NCBI RefSeq assembly: GCF_007655135.1
Contig: NC_045127.1
Span: 6,767,001 to 6,831,000 of the forward strand
Direction: 5' to 3'
DNA length: 64,000 nt
From: Punica granatum
Lineage: Eukaryota; Streptophyta; Magnoliopsida; Myrtales; Lythraceae
In this document: positions 46,022 to 60,239 of the stretch, piece after piece
How the letters are laid out: the number at the start of each line of letters is the position of its first letter
Numbering within the stretch: position 1 is the stretch's first letter
Translations under genes and position numbers: made by a program
Notes under the pieces: generated by a model
Database searches by the model: none
Told to the model about the DNA's origin: nothing
Seen by the model: only the letters and a program-made list of their open reading frames with translations

Positions 46022-49000
46022 TCATATGCCGTAGTTCGTCAATTTGTGCCTCTCTGGTGGCTCCAGCATAGACAGGCATAACTCCCAATCTTGAGCACGA
46101 AGAGTCTGCAAAATCACATGCATTATTCTAAATTAGTAGGCATTCGACGACAATGGGAAAGACTAGAACCCAAGATTACCAGCTTTCACAACTTTGTAAA
46201 GGTTTTTATAATATCAACAGATCACTGAGAGACACAGTTTCATGCTGCATAAGAGAGAGAAATCTATTGCTGCAGTTAAGCATGCAAGGCCTTCATCTAA
46301 TGACTATTCTGCACCAGCAACGGTTATTCTCAAATTTTCAAATGATAATAGAGGTTCAGAAATCCACGCATGAAGGCTTATCTTGATTCATCAGAAATTA
46401 CCGAGCGACCATCCCAATTCAGTTAATTCCACGCAGTGTGGCCTCTCGGTATATTCTATCTCACCCCTGAAGGGCAGTGCTAGGAAATAAATGATAAAAC
46501 ACACTTTCATATGGAGAAGTTAACTTTTTGAGAGCAGTTAGTTGTAGTCATCTCAAATTTTCATGCACATGATAGATTTCATAAAGCCGGAGTATGGGGT
46601 AGCATGACATATCGATGTAGGAGGAAAAGAAAACGTATAGAACCTGTTTAAACATATTTAAGAGCTGAGAGACTTGATCATGTAGGTCTTGACTTCTAAT
46701 TACCTGAAAGAAACAAGGGCTCCAAATCAGAAGCAAAAAGAAAACACGCTAAGTTTTTTAAATGAATCCACTTTTCAAGCATCATACATTCCAGCTCGCT
46801 ATGGATTTGCATATGTACATGAGTGAACTCAAGGCTCCAGAAGGATTTAATCGGACCTGCAAACAGCACATGTTTCTATGAGAGACATGCAATAACTATG
46901 TCAATGAAAGAAACTATTGAGGACTTCTGCATACAATTGCACAAAGGCCACGGAAGGCATCTTCCTTTTCAATGTCATCGCGAATCCTGTTGCTTAGGCA
47001 TTGTTCAATCAGATAATTGTAAGTGTAAAAGAAAACCATGATAGTTAATATATCAATAGTTTGACCTAGAGAATTTTGTCCTGCACCCCATAACTTTTAA
47101 GTGCATATTAATTAAGTGAAAGTTTCACTATCTCTCGCTGTGCACAGATATATCGGAACCATTGATTTGAGATGGAGGTGACACTTACCTGGAGAGAGTA
47201 ATACACCAAAATTGAATAAAATGTTCCAGATGGGGTGACACTATCTCCGGACACACCCAGGAGAGCCTCCCAAGAGTTATAGCAGCATTCTCTACGAGAG
47301 ATCTATTACAGTTCTGTGGAATGCCAGACGTAAATTCAGTGAGACTGGAAGAATATTGCACATGCATTTACGGCAAGAAAATTAGTAATACCTGTGCATG
47401 CTGAAGAATTGGGACAAGGCATGACATCAGAGTCATGACGATAGAAGAAATCTCATGCTTAACCTGGCAACAAATGAAGAATCCATCTAGTTTTACGTAC
47501 AACAAAGAATTTTAGACCTGAATTCTGCAGCCTAAAAACATCATGAGATAGAAAATGTTTGCAATGTTTTGGCAACTTTTGTTGGAAGAAAAGACACACC
47601 TTAACTGCCATTTCCCCAATTGCCCAGCATGCATTATTTGCCACTAAAGCAGATGCAGACACTTGGGGAGTTTCCTGCGCAAATCACATTCCTTAAGTTG
47701 AAACTCACAGGATAACCTAATGTTTGGATTCATAGATATCAGGACCTAAGAGGGAAAGAAATTGCCCTTACCAATTGTTTGGCTGCAAGATTAATGAATT
47801 CTGATAGACGCGGATGCAAGTACGCTGGACAGACCTAGTTACAGAGACCGCTATAGATCAAATACATGCATTTCATGAAACGTGATTCTTTTTTGGAAAG
47901 AAGAGTATGGGAGTAAACTCACTCTTGCAAGGTCCCCTAAAAGTGCAAAAGCACTTTGCCGGACATCAGAATCATGGTCCATGCAACATTGTAAAAGTAG
48001 GTCTCTTAAGAGGCTATTTGTAACCTAATAAAGAGATTCAATCAGCAGAAGTGTGTATATAAATCTATAAAAGCGACAATTATCAGCATTTGTTCAATAA
48101 TAGAATCTACGAAGACAATGATCCTTGAATAGCACCTACGAAATAAAATGCTAGAAAAAAGCAGGGAACAGACTGACACTCAGTAATCCTCGAAAATCAA
48201 TCAGGAATGTGATAAATTGATGGCCACTTATTGATTTAAAATCCTCCAGAAGACGCACCCACACTGAGCATTGCAATGAAAGCCCTAGAGCTGGCTTCTC
48301 AGAAAATTACTTGGATTTTTTTTCGGCCGACCGACACCAACATGATTTATAATATATTGCAATAATATATAGGAGCAGGTATACAAGTGGACAAAAGAAA
48401 TCTAATGGAATCTATGGAAGGAGATTCATACCGAAAACTCAGACACTCAATCACATCTCCATAAAAGTTGAGCCATTGTGTACCATGGATAGAGATAATT
48501 ATACATAATTCACTTATATATGTAAGTCATTAAAATTCACATATAACGTCAGTGATTACCAGAGCCTCAATCATGCTACCAAGACCTTCTACGAGACCAG
48601 AGAGCAAGTCCAAAGCACAAACCATAAACCCACTGTCATGCTGTACACCAGCTGACACAGGATCAACCTAAAAGACAGCATCAGTGTTCACTTAAAAGGT
48701 AGACTTATTTTTCCTGCCTCACATAGGAGGTATGCAGAGAGTATTGTAAGAAGCAACTTAATTTCATAAACTCAGCTAGACCTTGGCAAGGAGCTGTGAT
48801 TGGATGATAATCATGCACCTCACAAAAACCGGTTGAGCAAATTGACAAAATCCTGTCCCCAGAGCCTGAAAGGAACACATTCTAAAACATTTAAAGTGGG
48901 TTAAGAATTGTTCATTTTATCAAGCAATCATTTACAGTCATGATTCAGAGGGAAAAGTCATATTAGGAACATTGAGAATGTGTGAGTTCTGTTTGCATCT

Positions 49001-52000
49001 AATCAGTGTCAGTGTCCTTGTTTTTATTTAGTGTCTCCAATTATTTAGCATCTCTTATGCTTGAACACGACACATCAGAGCAGGACCACAGAATTTGGCC
49101 CCTAAAGCTTCAAATTATCTCAGACAGGTCAATCAAGGTATGCTTGGCATAAGATGAGGGTAGTGCATGATTATATGCAAACTTCTACTTACACCCCTTG
49201 AAGGTTTCCGATAATTTATATTACCAGAATGTAACAAATCTCACACTATACAAGCATTATTCTACTAAATGGTATTAGGAACAAAAATCATTCTACAGTT
49301 GTCACATTCTACCCATATAAAATCGACGAAAATCTTGAAGATAATTGTAGTTCGAAGTACAATTAACTTAAGCATTCATTGCAAATGCCCATGAGAACAA
49401 AAGATAACATACTTGTGCAATTGATGAAAAGCACTCAAGCAATGGAAAAAGTTCTTTGTCTGAGTTTGACAGCTGCTGCCACTTGGAGATTAATGGGGGT
49501 ATTAAAGTATCGATATATCTGGGCTGTACATCATGAAGATGAAATCTGTGAAATAAGTATATGCTAAACTCATGGCAACCTTAAATTTTAAGGTTGCTTC
49601 TGGATAGTAATCCCAGAGAAGTTAAATTCATTAAAAAATAAGCTAATACCTGATTCAGTTCTGCACCAACAGCATCAGCCAATGCAGCTATTGCATCATA
49701 CACAATTCGAAGATTTCGTTTCTGCAGAGAAACCAAACAAGAAAATAAAGTAAAGAAAAGATGTTAAGTTTCTTCTCCAATAAATGTACACTGTCACCTG
49801 GAAAAAGAGAAATTTGTAGTAGGCATTAGAACCTGATATCTTTCAAAGGCACTTAAGAGATGCTGAAGAATAATTTCTAAATGTGGAACTAACTCGTCAG
49901 CAGCTTCCTGAGAATAAATAGGTAGCGAGTTTAAAACTATGAATTGCTAAACTTAAGTAACAAAAAGTTTCATAAAAGACCTCTTCAAGCGTGGCAAGAG
50001 CTGAACAAGCTGCCTCTTGAACCCGCTTGTTACTGTCTAAAATCCTCCGAAGAAGACCTGCGAGCACTTTGTTGAACTGATCAAGGCCTTTTTGGTTCCC
50101 AATACCCTGTAGAGAAAATACAGAGAGCTGTAGCTAAAAGATATTCATTGTATTGTATTCATAGAAAGACAGCCCACAGGAGTGCAGCATTCAAAATTGG
50201 GGGTTTTCTCCTGCATAAAATGGTAAATGTCATGTCAAGTCACCATAGATCTTCTGCACGGACTAAAATCACAAGAGAGGAACATGGCCAGACTCAGTGA
50301 TGGCTTTAATATGAGACTGATTTCTCCCTTTTATAAAGAGAGAAAACAGAAGTTCTATTTTTCTTTGTCTTTTTTGCATGCTGGAGCCATTGAAGGGAAA
50401 GCAAAACCAAGTACAAAGTTTAGCCGGAAGAAAATCTTGAATACATACTACAGCCAATAAAAAGAAAACCAGATGACACCTCATGGGATAAAAAAATGTT
50501 CCCTCGAGATTATAACAAAGAGAGAAAGATCGATACTGGTTTTGTCGAATACCTGTATAATGAATCTGCTGAAACGAGAAAGTGTCCAGCAAGTTATACT
50601 TCGAATTAGAGGGAACTTATCATCCAACAGAGGGATGAGGAATTCCACAATCTGCAGTAACAAATATATAACCAAGGCGTGAGAAAATCAACATGACATA
50701 TAACCGAAGAAGTTTGAATATAATGGCTTTATAAGAATTCTTCCCTGCAATTCAGCTCTCTGACTTGACATATGAAGATAGACTACAAATCTTTTTTTTT
50801 TTTTTGGCTGAATAGATAAACTAGAAATCATATTAACCTCATCAAAGACACTTGAAACTTAGAGTTTATAACGGAGGCACATATGTAGCTATGTTACCTC
50901 TAGCAAATGAGGATAAAGGCCTTCGATGCTACCCTCAGCTATGGCACCAATTGCCAGAACTGCAGCCTCCCTCTCTTTCCACGTTTCATCGGTAGATGTA
51001 GAAAGCTTAGCCTGGGTTGAGAAATCAGCTGAGATTTGTTAACAAATTAGTCCAAGAAAAATCCTCGAATTACTTCTTACTTGAGTCCTGCATCTTTGGT
51101 GTTATAAGAAACGTTTGGCAATATTGTTCACGATCACAGTTTCTGTCCTATGACTTGCATACATTGAAAAACTAAATAAAATAATAAATAAATAAATAAC
51201 TAGACCATGCATGAGCTGCCTTTTAATATCTACTGGAAAAAAGAGTTTCTTAATCAGTAGAAAAATGCTCGACTCTCAAGTCAATACTATTCATGTGACT
51301 AGAAACCTCATATCCAAGGACATGAAGACACATTGTACGATTTCACTAATCAAAGCTAAATTAACATGCCACCAGCTAATCACAGTTTACCACTAGGCCA
51401 ATTGCCACTCCTTCCCTTGCTGATCATCCAAATGATACAACATAAAGAAAAAGATAGGACTGATAAGGCAAATGAAGAGGGAAAAAACCATTTATCTAAT
51501 TGCTAGTCAATTAAAAACCCATCAGGACAGTGAAAGGAGATGCAATTCTAGATTTGTTATGATATTGAATGCGTAAGACCAATGTATACAGGATATGATA
51601 GCTAACACTCAGTTAGACCAGGCAGAAGTTGAAAGAACAAGTCACGTGAAGAGTTTGTCAGATTGAAGCAAAATTAGAACGGCACATATAAATAATATAG
51701 GAGCAGAAACGATGAGTGTTGTTCATATGGATATAGCATGTCATTGACTAGAAACACATTAAATATAGTTCCAAAGTGGTAAACAAGTCAAAAGCACCAT
51801 TCCCTGAATTATCTCACTAACCTGAACCAGAGGCATCAGGATTGGAAGAATATCATCGCCATAATAGTTTGAAATAGTATCAAGGCTGGCTGCACTGCAT
51901 TTCCTCAAATTCCATATGTTAAAACTATCATCATCCTGCAAGCAGAATCTAAATAAGAAAAAAATACAACTGACTAGTTATGGGGCAATAATTATTAAAA

Positions 52001-55000
52001 CTGTCATCTGTGGAGAATATATTAGAAGATCAAGCAATTACATCATTTTTATCATCATCTGATCCATGAAATCTGGAGGAATGGAAATGAGGCTTTATGT
52101 TCTGCACATAAGAATTTACCCAAAAAATTGGAGAGTTGTATGTACCAAGATATCAACGCAGAACAGAACCAGGGAAAAAAAAAAAAGAACATAAACAGAA
52201 AAATATCCTTTAAATAGAAAGGCAGCAAAACCTGTTCTCTATCTGGAAGAGAGTCATCCTCCTGCAATTAAATAGCTGAAAGATAAATTAGTGGATCAGT
52301 GAAAGATATAAACAATCAAGGGATAATCAAGAACAGAAACACCCCCAAATACACCTCTGCCTCGGCAAGAGCCTCATCATCGTCCGCATAAGCCATATTT
52401 GTCAATAGTACCTGAAAAAAAATCAAGAGACAGCAAGATCTGATTAATTTCCCTTTTCATAGAAGATTTTACATTTATAAGGATAGTATGCACAATTATG
52501 AGCTATACCGGTATCAAATGTTGCAAAAACTCTCTCAAAAGGTCAAGGTTTGCCTGCGAGTCACAGTAGGTGGACCTTTTCCATAAAAAAGACAATAGGA
52601 GGTGAGAGGCTAGTCTAAAAACACCCTTGAAGAGGAAATAACGCTAAAACAGCCAAGACACAATATTAATCGTACAGAAGGACCATTACTCAAGAAATGG
52701 TTATAGAGATCACAAAAGGAAAAGCAAGATAGCTGGCATGTCAACTGTGTTAATGACACCCAGGTTCCAAAAGAAGACCTCCTGTATCAAAACAACAGAA
52801 GGGCAAACACTATGTTTGCATTTTTGGTTGAGTCAAATCTGAATTTAAGAAAGCATTTTGATCTAAATTATGAGCTTGCACTTTCCACCTTACTAAATAA
52901 TGAAAAAGCCATCAGACTTTCACTTGTAATCCCTCTCTACATTATTCACCTTAAATTCTGTATCCAAAACGCCACTTCATTAACAACATAACCTACAAAA
53001 TACCCACAAAAAAAGAGAGCATAACCTACGAGATTCTTAGGAGTTCCATCACATATAGCATCAGAGCAGAAGATGAGAGTTCAGCCAAGCATATTAATAC
53101 ATGTAGTGTGTTAGCATAGATGAGGACAGTTTCCAGCAAGGAAAGGATGCCTTTATCTTACCAAGAACATGCAGCGACAGTATTTTGGCTTAAAAGAAGC
53201 AATATGACACAGGCAGAAGCAGTACCAAAATTCACAAGCCTCAAGAGCTACTTCATCATCACTGTCCTTGTTAGCTTGAAGCATAAATTCGGCTATGCTT
53301 CTCAAGTGAGGCTGCCATATAATATAAGTTGCATCACTGAATACTCTAGCTTTAGTGAATAGCCAGAGACACTTAACAGATTATCATTGGGGAGATAAGA
53401 GTATAGGAGTAATATCAAGTTCCTGATTAAGGATGAAGTATAAGCTGACTTGTAAAGCCATTACAAGATTGGTAACAAAGCATCAGGAATTCAATACGAT
53501 GCCACTTACTTCCAGAAAGGCTGTTTGAACTTCAACAAGCTCCACGAAAGCCGCACAAACCTGGTAGGCACACAAAGAACCTAATAAATAGTAACCTTAA
53601 ACCGAGATAAATCCAGCCATGTCCAGATCTAACTTCTCTCAGATTGAGGTACAGCTTCCACACCATACTGACCACAGTAAAACAACACTCTAGAACTGTG
53701 GTCAAGCATGTTGTTTTAAATGAGGACGGGGATTTATTATACATAACAGTCAAGTTCCCCAATGCTCATTAACAGCAAGCCACCAACATGTGTAGGATTT
53801 CCTGTGTGAAATAACAAGATGATATGTACTTCTGAGATGAAATGAAAGTTGCATTGTCGCCATATGATGAAAGATATATTTGCAAACTCTGAAATAATGT
53901 TAAGCATTTTACAAACTATACACATAAATGTAAAAGATAATTTGTAACTCACAACAATAATAATGCATCAAGGCACTTCATAATTTAGAAAGCATATTCC
54001 AGATTAGGACTACTAACCAATTTCCGAACCTCTGCAGCAGAATCACGAGAAAGAACAAGTAAACATTGGAGGAATCTATCCATGGATGAATACAATGCCT
54101 ACAAGCATAAGCCAACACGAGTGAATCTTTCCATAAAACAAAAAAATTGAATCACATGGATACATCAGAAGAATAAAGTATACTTACAGCTGGCATCAGC
54201 ATGATGAACTGTTTTATTGATTGTAATGAGAGCTTCCTCAACGAGGCGTGTGGTGACTCAAAAAGCTAGTTCAAGAAAATCATTACAATCATCATCAGCA
54301 AAAAACGCACGAAAAATAGGACTGTCTAGCCAAGTAGTTTTTTAAAAGACGGACAATCTTTACCTGAAATAATCTTGGTAATAGTACATTAATTGGCCGT
54401 TCACCTAGTCCAGGAAAATTTGCAACAAGCTCTTCTGGAATATCTTCACAAATCTAGCATGCATAAGAATGCCATTCATCATCCACCACAAGCTTAAAAT
54501 TTTAAGTCCATCACTCTGACCTTTCTTCTTCCCACAAGGAAACTCATAATGGCTGAAGAGATTCTAGCCGAGGTTAATTCCCGATAGGGAGGCTGCATCC
54601 ATTCATAGAGATAACACAAAGAACTTGCAATATATACCTTCGATATAGCATCCATGGCACCTTCCATGTGGTTGAGGTTATCACTGTCCAAGCACTGCAA
54701 TAGGGCTCCCAACAACTCTGGCCAAGTAGAAATTCGTCCTTGCTCAACGATAACACTAATTACTGTTCCAACGGTGGATTTTATGTTCCTATCTGATGCT
54801 CCTAAACATGGTAATATCTCTGTCTTTATATATGTCTGACACGAAGAATCCAAGGAGTTGAAAGAAGTTTTCAGATTATTCTTAAGAAGGAGACCGGCTG
54901 CTTGTCGAATCTCAACTGATTCACCCTGTTTGAGAAATGACAGTTAACAATTAAAAAGTGAGACATCCTATCACCCGCCTTGAAAGTCTCTCTCGTTATG

Positions 55001-55769
55001 CAGTGTTGCCAAGGTCAGCATGTTAAGGAGCATTCTCAAAGGAAAAAAGTCACGATCAGGGGCTTTGATACATGAGTAGGGATCGCAATCAAAGTGTGCT
55101 CATAGGGGCATAAGGAGCAATGGCTGATAGAAACCAGTAGTATCTTAAACACTCAGACATGACACTGTGACACCGTATGAAAATATCTACTACTATAGAC
55201 TGCAAGCTAAATCGGGAGCATATTCAGTATTCATAATCATCTGCTCGCAAAGAGCACCAACTGGTCCAAGCATTTTTAGAAAACACAGCATGTTGTTCTC
55301 AGGTTCCTCAAACATGATTACTGATGCAGACGAATAAACACCATAACCCTAACTGCATTAATCCGACCAGTCCTGCATTTAAAGAGCAACAACGTCCATG
55401 GCAAGCTTTCACAGCTTCCTTCTTGATAGAAACTTCAACAATCCACGTAGAAATGAAACAAACACTGAGATTAATGCAAAACCGACTACTCCTTCGTAGC
55501 AGTAAACCCTGACGCCACGCCTCAACAAACAAGCCGAGACTAACAGCGTAAGCTGGTAGCTTGTATAGACTAGAAGAAGTTAGTGGAATCACCTCGGCAC
55601 TGGTAAAGATGAAGGCGAGATAATTGTTGAAGTCCGGGAACTGGCTGTAGTGCTGGAGCTGCTGCAGAATGCGAGACTGGTCGGAGGTCGGACGAATGTG
55701 CTGCCGAAGCAGGCCGCATATTTCTCTCAGGCCTTCCTCCTTGGGCTGCCAGACAGCTTGAGCAGCCAT
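46022..55769 (-). CDS. TRN1: Transportin-1 (karyopherin beta-2)
   Basis: Nuclear import receptor of the importin-beta family that carries PY-NLS cargo such as RNA-binding proteins and is released by Ran-GTP. 29 exons, coding order: 55769-55593, 54925-54638, 54453-54364, 54265-54188, 54098-54018, 53560-53510, 53311-53226, 52575-52509, 52411-52355, 52261-52232, 52101-52042, 51935-51822, 51011-50898, 50651-50553, 50106-49981, 49907-49833, 49721-49650, 49523-49413, 48865-48782, 48667-48560, 48024-47923, 47834-47772, 47674-47600, 47463-47392, 47313-47189, 46986-46935, 46856-46788, 46703-46644, 46105-46022. The product is 889 residues, near the plant norm. Family marks: N-terminal [19 protein letters not shown] repeats throughout, an acidic loop at about 315-359, and [46 protein letters not shown]. 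All phases agree and no stop is met. Confidence 0.95.
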
Positions 55770-57365
55770 TGAAGCTCCTCCGACTGAGTCGGAAGGAGAT
55801 GGCGGTGTCGGAAGGAGAGAGATGGAGAGGTTCGCGCACTGACTGAGCTGAAGAAGACGAAGATCAAATGATGATCGAGTCGTGCGGACTGTGAGTGACA
55901 GTGTGGAAGCGAGAGCAGAAGCAGAAAGGAAGGAGGTTCTGATTCTCCTCCTCGGGTGCCTGTCTGTGAGCTGTTTTCGGAATATTGCAAGTCATGCCCC
56001 CATATTTGCTGGAATTTCTAGTTTGGACCCAATATTTAATGGTGAGCTGACGTTATGGAGAGATGGTGACTAGTAAGCCTGGCCCGGCCCACAGGCCCCA
56101 CACACAACAAGCCCATGCATTGGCCCATAAAAAAATAAATGTTCAACCAAAAACAAGTACATAAATAAAGGAAAAATTACCTCTCTCCCCCGAACTATTG
56201 ACGCAGGATTTTCAATTTTTTTAGGACATTTGCCCCCCAGAAAACTTTATTAGTTCATTTTTCTTTTTGGTGTGTATCGGTGTTTGGAAGATCAATGAGT
56301 CTTGATTATGCCTGTTCGTGTCCGACTCTATTAGTGTTATGAACTAGTCTAAAATAACCATCATATATGGTGACATAGTGGTTCTAAATTTAATCACATA
56401 TGGTTTGGAAACTCCAAGGTCTCGAGTTCAAATCTCCAAAGGAATATATGCTAGGGTGGATTCTTCAACTTGGGCCTGGGTCATTTTCCGATTTCTGTGA
56501 ACTATACTAGATCTCTGATGGTATCACGCTGACAAGACCAGTGCTTGCATTGGTTGTTCAGTTCATCTGATATGTTCGCGGTTGAATACGAAATCCCGTA
56601 CTATGACGTAGTGAGAGTGGTAAAGTTACCATTACTGTTACCCTCCATTTAATTCATTAAAAAAAAGGAAAAAAGAACCAGTCTATATAATCTTAAAAGT
56701 AGGGCTCGACTAATAACCCAAGAAAAGAAAAAGAAAAAGAAAAAGAAAAAGTAGGCCTGGACTAATTTGAATTACATGTTAATCTTAGACCGATGGAAAG
56801 CTTTATTATTATTATTTTCTTTTTTCAGTCAGAGATTTTCATAAGCATGGAGACATGATAATGCCCTTTTTAAGGTAAGCAATATCTGATTGAGATTAAT
56901 CCATTAAAAAATGTGATATAATAGCAGTCCTGTTTACCTAGACAGAATAAAAGGCAAGACTTTGACTTGAGAAAATGGAAAACGAATTAAAGTGGTCAAA
57001 GCGAAGGGCCTTGCTAAAACCTTGAGCAGCCCACAAACTAAACCCCCAAACCGCCAGCAAACTTCTTGGACAAATATGCCCCTGAGTTTGGAAACCCAGC
57101 AGCCGTCCTTCCCCATTTATTGATTCCGTAAATAGGGCTAAACTCGAGGGGCAAAACCGTCGTAACAGTAAAACTGTCCCACTGATTCCTTACTAAACCT
57201 CCGGCCCACCCGCTCCTGTTATAAAGGTGTCCCGCCCGAAATACCATTGTCAGCACATTTGATATCAGTTCTCCTAGCACATCCCTTCATGCATCGATGG
57301 ATCCAATCCTGAAGAGGCTTAACTTCTTTTATCGATCTGTGCGGGTCTTGATCGCGGCCCCGGCA
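55770..57365. other. Divergent region between transportin-1 and prolyl 4-hydroxylase
   Basis: Holds both promoters and leaders. A SINE-like stretch with GACATAGTGG (about 56372) and TCTCGAGTTCAAATC (about 56420-56434) lies in the middle. An (AAAAAG)n tract is at 56721-56751. No gene is seen. Confidence 0.45.
56370..56460 (+). mobile_element. Possible SINE-like fragment
   Basis: A-box-like and B-box-like motifs about 40 bases apart (see the surrounding region entry). No second copy was matched, so weaker than the units at 14745 and 20530. Confidence 0.3.
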
Positions 57366-58869
57366 ATGGCCAAAGGGAAGTACCGGCGTGTGCAGGCTCT
57401 ACGGGCGACGAGGTACAGGGCGGTGTTGATGTTATTCCTGGGGCTGACAGCGGTGTTACTGGCCCTGCTCATACTCGGCATCGTGTCACTGCCCGTCGGG
57501 AGCCATGTCTCCCCGCCCATTCCTTTCAGCTCCCTCACCGCCCTCAGGCGTCAGACCTCTGAATGGTAAGCATCCATTCTTCTTCGGCTTCTATTAGTAT
57601 CACTTGCTTCATTTTCTTTCTTCGTGTTTGTGTTGTAATGGGCATGGAATCGCGCAGGAGGAGAGGTGAGGGGTTGGGGACGAGAGGGAAGCAATGGACT
57701 CAGGTGCTCTCATGGGAGCCCAGAGCGTTTCTCTATCACAACTTCCTGGTATGTGCTGCTCCCTCGGGCCCGCCTTTGGCTCCGTTGTCCTTTTCCGATC
57801 GATCATCGTATATATAATCGTTGAGATCCTATTGTTATATGCAGTCGAAGGAAGAATGCGAGTACTTGATAAGCCTTGCTAAGCCTCACTTGGCAAAATC
57901 AACTGTTGTCGACGACAAATCCGGAGGAAGCGTAGATAGCAAGTTAGTATTTAAATTAATTTAACTGCAGGAGCTTTGCACTGCAATTGCATCCGAGAAT
58001 AATAAACTGAAAACTGGGTTGGAGTGACCGGGTTCTGATGTTGTTCGGTTACCCGCAGCGTCCGTACGAGCAACGGGATGTTCCTGAGGAGAGGACAGGA
58101 TAGAATCATCAGGGACATCGAGAAAAGGATTGCGGATTTCACCTTCATCCCCGCAGGTATGACAGTTTTACCTCTGCTCCCCGTCATGATACATCCACGA
58201 TAGCGATGTGGTCACGCTTCGTAGTACAGACACTCAAATATCCCATCTGCAGAGCATGGAGAAGGACTACAGATTCTGCACTATGAATTTGGCCAGAAAT
58301 ACGAGCCTCATCACGATTACTTCGGCGATCCTTTCAACACCAGAAACGGGGGGCAGCGCACTGCCACTATGCTGATGTATCTGTAAGATTGGTTTACGAA
58401 TCTCACCGCAACTATTACATTACAATTAGCTTCTCGATATTTTCTTATTATGTTTCGAATGACGATACATGATGAAATAAATTTCATTTCTTCGTTGCTA
58501 ATACAGATCAGATGTTGAAGAAGGGGGAGAAACAGTTTTCCCGTATGCGAAAGCAAACTTCAGTGACGTGCCCTGGTGGAACGAGTTATCTGAGTGTGGG
58601 AAGAGGGGATTGGCTGTAAAACCAAAGATGGGGAATGCGGTGTTATTTTGGAGCACAAAACCTGATGGCACGGTCGACCCTGCAAGTTTGCACGGTCAGT
58701 ACAATTGCTTAACGATCTTCTTTCCAATTATTATCTGGATCGACTGTCCAATCTAAGGGAATGTTTGCTGACGGGTTATCTGGGTTTTCGACCAGGGAGT
58801 TGTCCCGTGATTAAAGGAGACAAGTGGTCAGCACCAAAGTGGATGCGTCTCGAAGAGTACAAGGTCTAG
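57366..58869 (+). CDS. Prolyl 4-hydroxylase, membrane-anchored
   Basis: 2-oxoglutarate and Fe(II)-dependent enzyme that hydroxylates proline in extensin-like and arabinogalactan proteins in the ER/Golgi. Seven exons: 57366-57565, 57658-57748, 57845-57942, 58059-58156, 58253-58382, 58507-58694, 58796-58869; 879 nt, 292 residues. A basic N-terminus and one membrane anchor (VLMLFLGLTAVLLALLILGIV) mark a type II protein. The catalytic core is complete: iron ligands His182 and Asp184 (HHD in GQKYEPHHDYF), distal His268 and 2-oxoglutarate Lys278, spaced as in known enzymes. Other family blocks: QVLSWEPRAFLYHNFL, KEECEYLI, VRTSNGMFLRRGQD, DVEEGGETVFPY, GNAVLFW. An upstream in-frame Met at 57297 would add 23 residues; the family start resembles 57366. 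Confidence 0.93.
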
Positions 58870-59059
58870 TCGACCATATGTGCAGGTTCGCTTTTATCAT
58901 TTCAGCAAGTCATTGTTTTTAGTTTTCGAACTAAGCCGGTCTCACTCAGAGTTCACATCTACTAAATGCAGGGAAGGAACTGTACATAACGGCCCGCTGG
59001 ATATCACACAAGGAGTAACTAATTTCATACAACTTACCCCGAGATGCTGATATATATAT

Positions 59060-59079
59060 ATATATATATATATTTTTGA
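59060..59079. repeat. (TA)n microsatellite
   Basis: TA run (about 59050-59072) in the 3' region of the prolyl 4-hydroxylase gene. Confidence 0.6.
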
Positions 59080-59249
59080 ATAACAGAGTTTGTGTATTTA
59101 TATAGCCGGCGGTTTTGTGATTTGTAGACTTGCGAGATTGTTCTTTAAAGTGTTTGATTGATTCTTGATAGCAGAAGGAAAAATGCACCTTAAAGTGTAA
59201 GTTCTTATCTTTGTGAGTTCGAAATCTCCGTTATATGGAACTGACTATA

Positions 59250-60215
59250 TCAATGGATCATTCTATGTTATCACAACCACATTCACGTCTAATGAATATC
59301 CGACACTTCATGCATATTTCATATATATGGCACGAAAACGCCAAGAGAAAGATAACATATGAGGAATGACGACTCTGCTGAAACGAGGAACTTCCCAGCA
59401 ATTTATACTTCGAATTTAACGGAACTCATTACCCAACAGAGGGATTGAGATCGACATGACAAATAACCGAATCCCTGCAGTTCAATGCACCAGCTTCACA
59501 CATATAAAGAGAAACCATAGCTCATATTAAGTTCATCAAAGGCACCAGAAACTCATTAGTGTTCATAACAGTGCCATAAATGTTACTATGTTACCTCTGC
59601 CAAATGAGGAAAAATGCCTCTGATGCAACCCTCAACTATGGCATCAACTGCCAAAACCGCATCCTCCCTCTCTTACTAGGTTTTACATGTATAGGTAGAA
59701 AGCTCTGCCTAGGTCGTGAAATCAGCTGAGATTCGGCATAACAATGTATTCCCCGAGAACATATCTTCGAATTGCTTGTTATTCGTGTCCTGAATCTTTG
59801 GTGTTATAAGAAATATTTATGTTAATCAATAAATGTTACTGATGCAGATGAATAGACTTAAGAGCTATATATAACTACAGAAATCCGATCGATACAGTCG
59901 TATATTTAGAGAGAAAAGTCCATGGCATACTTTCACTGAGACTTTCTCCTACATAGAAACTTCAGTAATCAATAAACGTAGAAAACGAAGCAATGAGACT
60001 AACGCAATCTGACTACTAGCTAGCTCCTTCATAGCAGTAAAACCCGACCTGTGCGCCTCAACGAACAACCTAAAACTTCAGAATCCTCTGCATATAAGTT
60101 GATAACTTATCTGGACCAAGAAGTGGAAATTACCTCAACACTGGCAAAGACAAAGTTGCGGGCGAGAATCGAGATAGTTAATGAAATCCGGGAATTGGCT
60201 GTACAGAATGGACCT
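59250..60215 (-). pseudogene. Partial transportin-1 pseudogene, copy 1
   Basis: Minus-strand pieces of the transportin gene in order: an exon 1 remnant (about 60215-60133, matching the [12 protein letters not shown] region), intron 1 sequence (60075-59832, matching 55320-55550), exon 13 (about 59710-59598), intron 13, and exon 14 (about 59450-59372). Exons 2-12 are deleted. Introns are kept, so it came from genomic duplication and not from mRNA. Within the exon 13 copy two adjacent in-frame stops (59674-59679) replace Trp-Lys of TWKERE. The flank at 59255-59300 also recurs at 63236-63290. Not functional. Confidence 0.85.
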
Positions 60216-60239
60216 AAACTAGTCTGAGTAGCAAGCTAA

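Noticed and set aside
57297..57365. Upstream start for prolyl 4-hydroxylase
   Set aside because: In frame, but the added 23 residues do not resemble the family N-terminus, while the Met at 57366 does.
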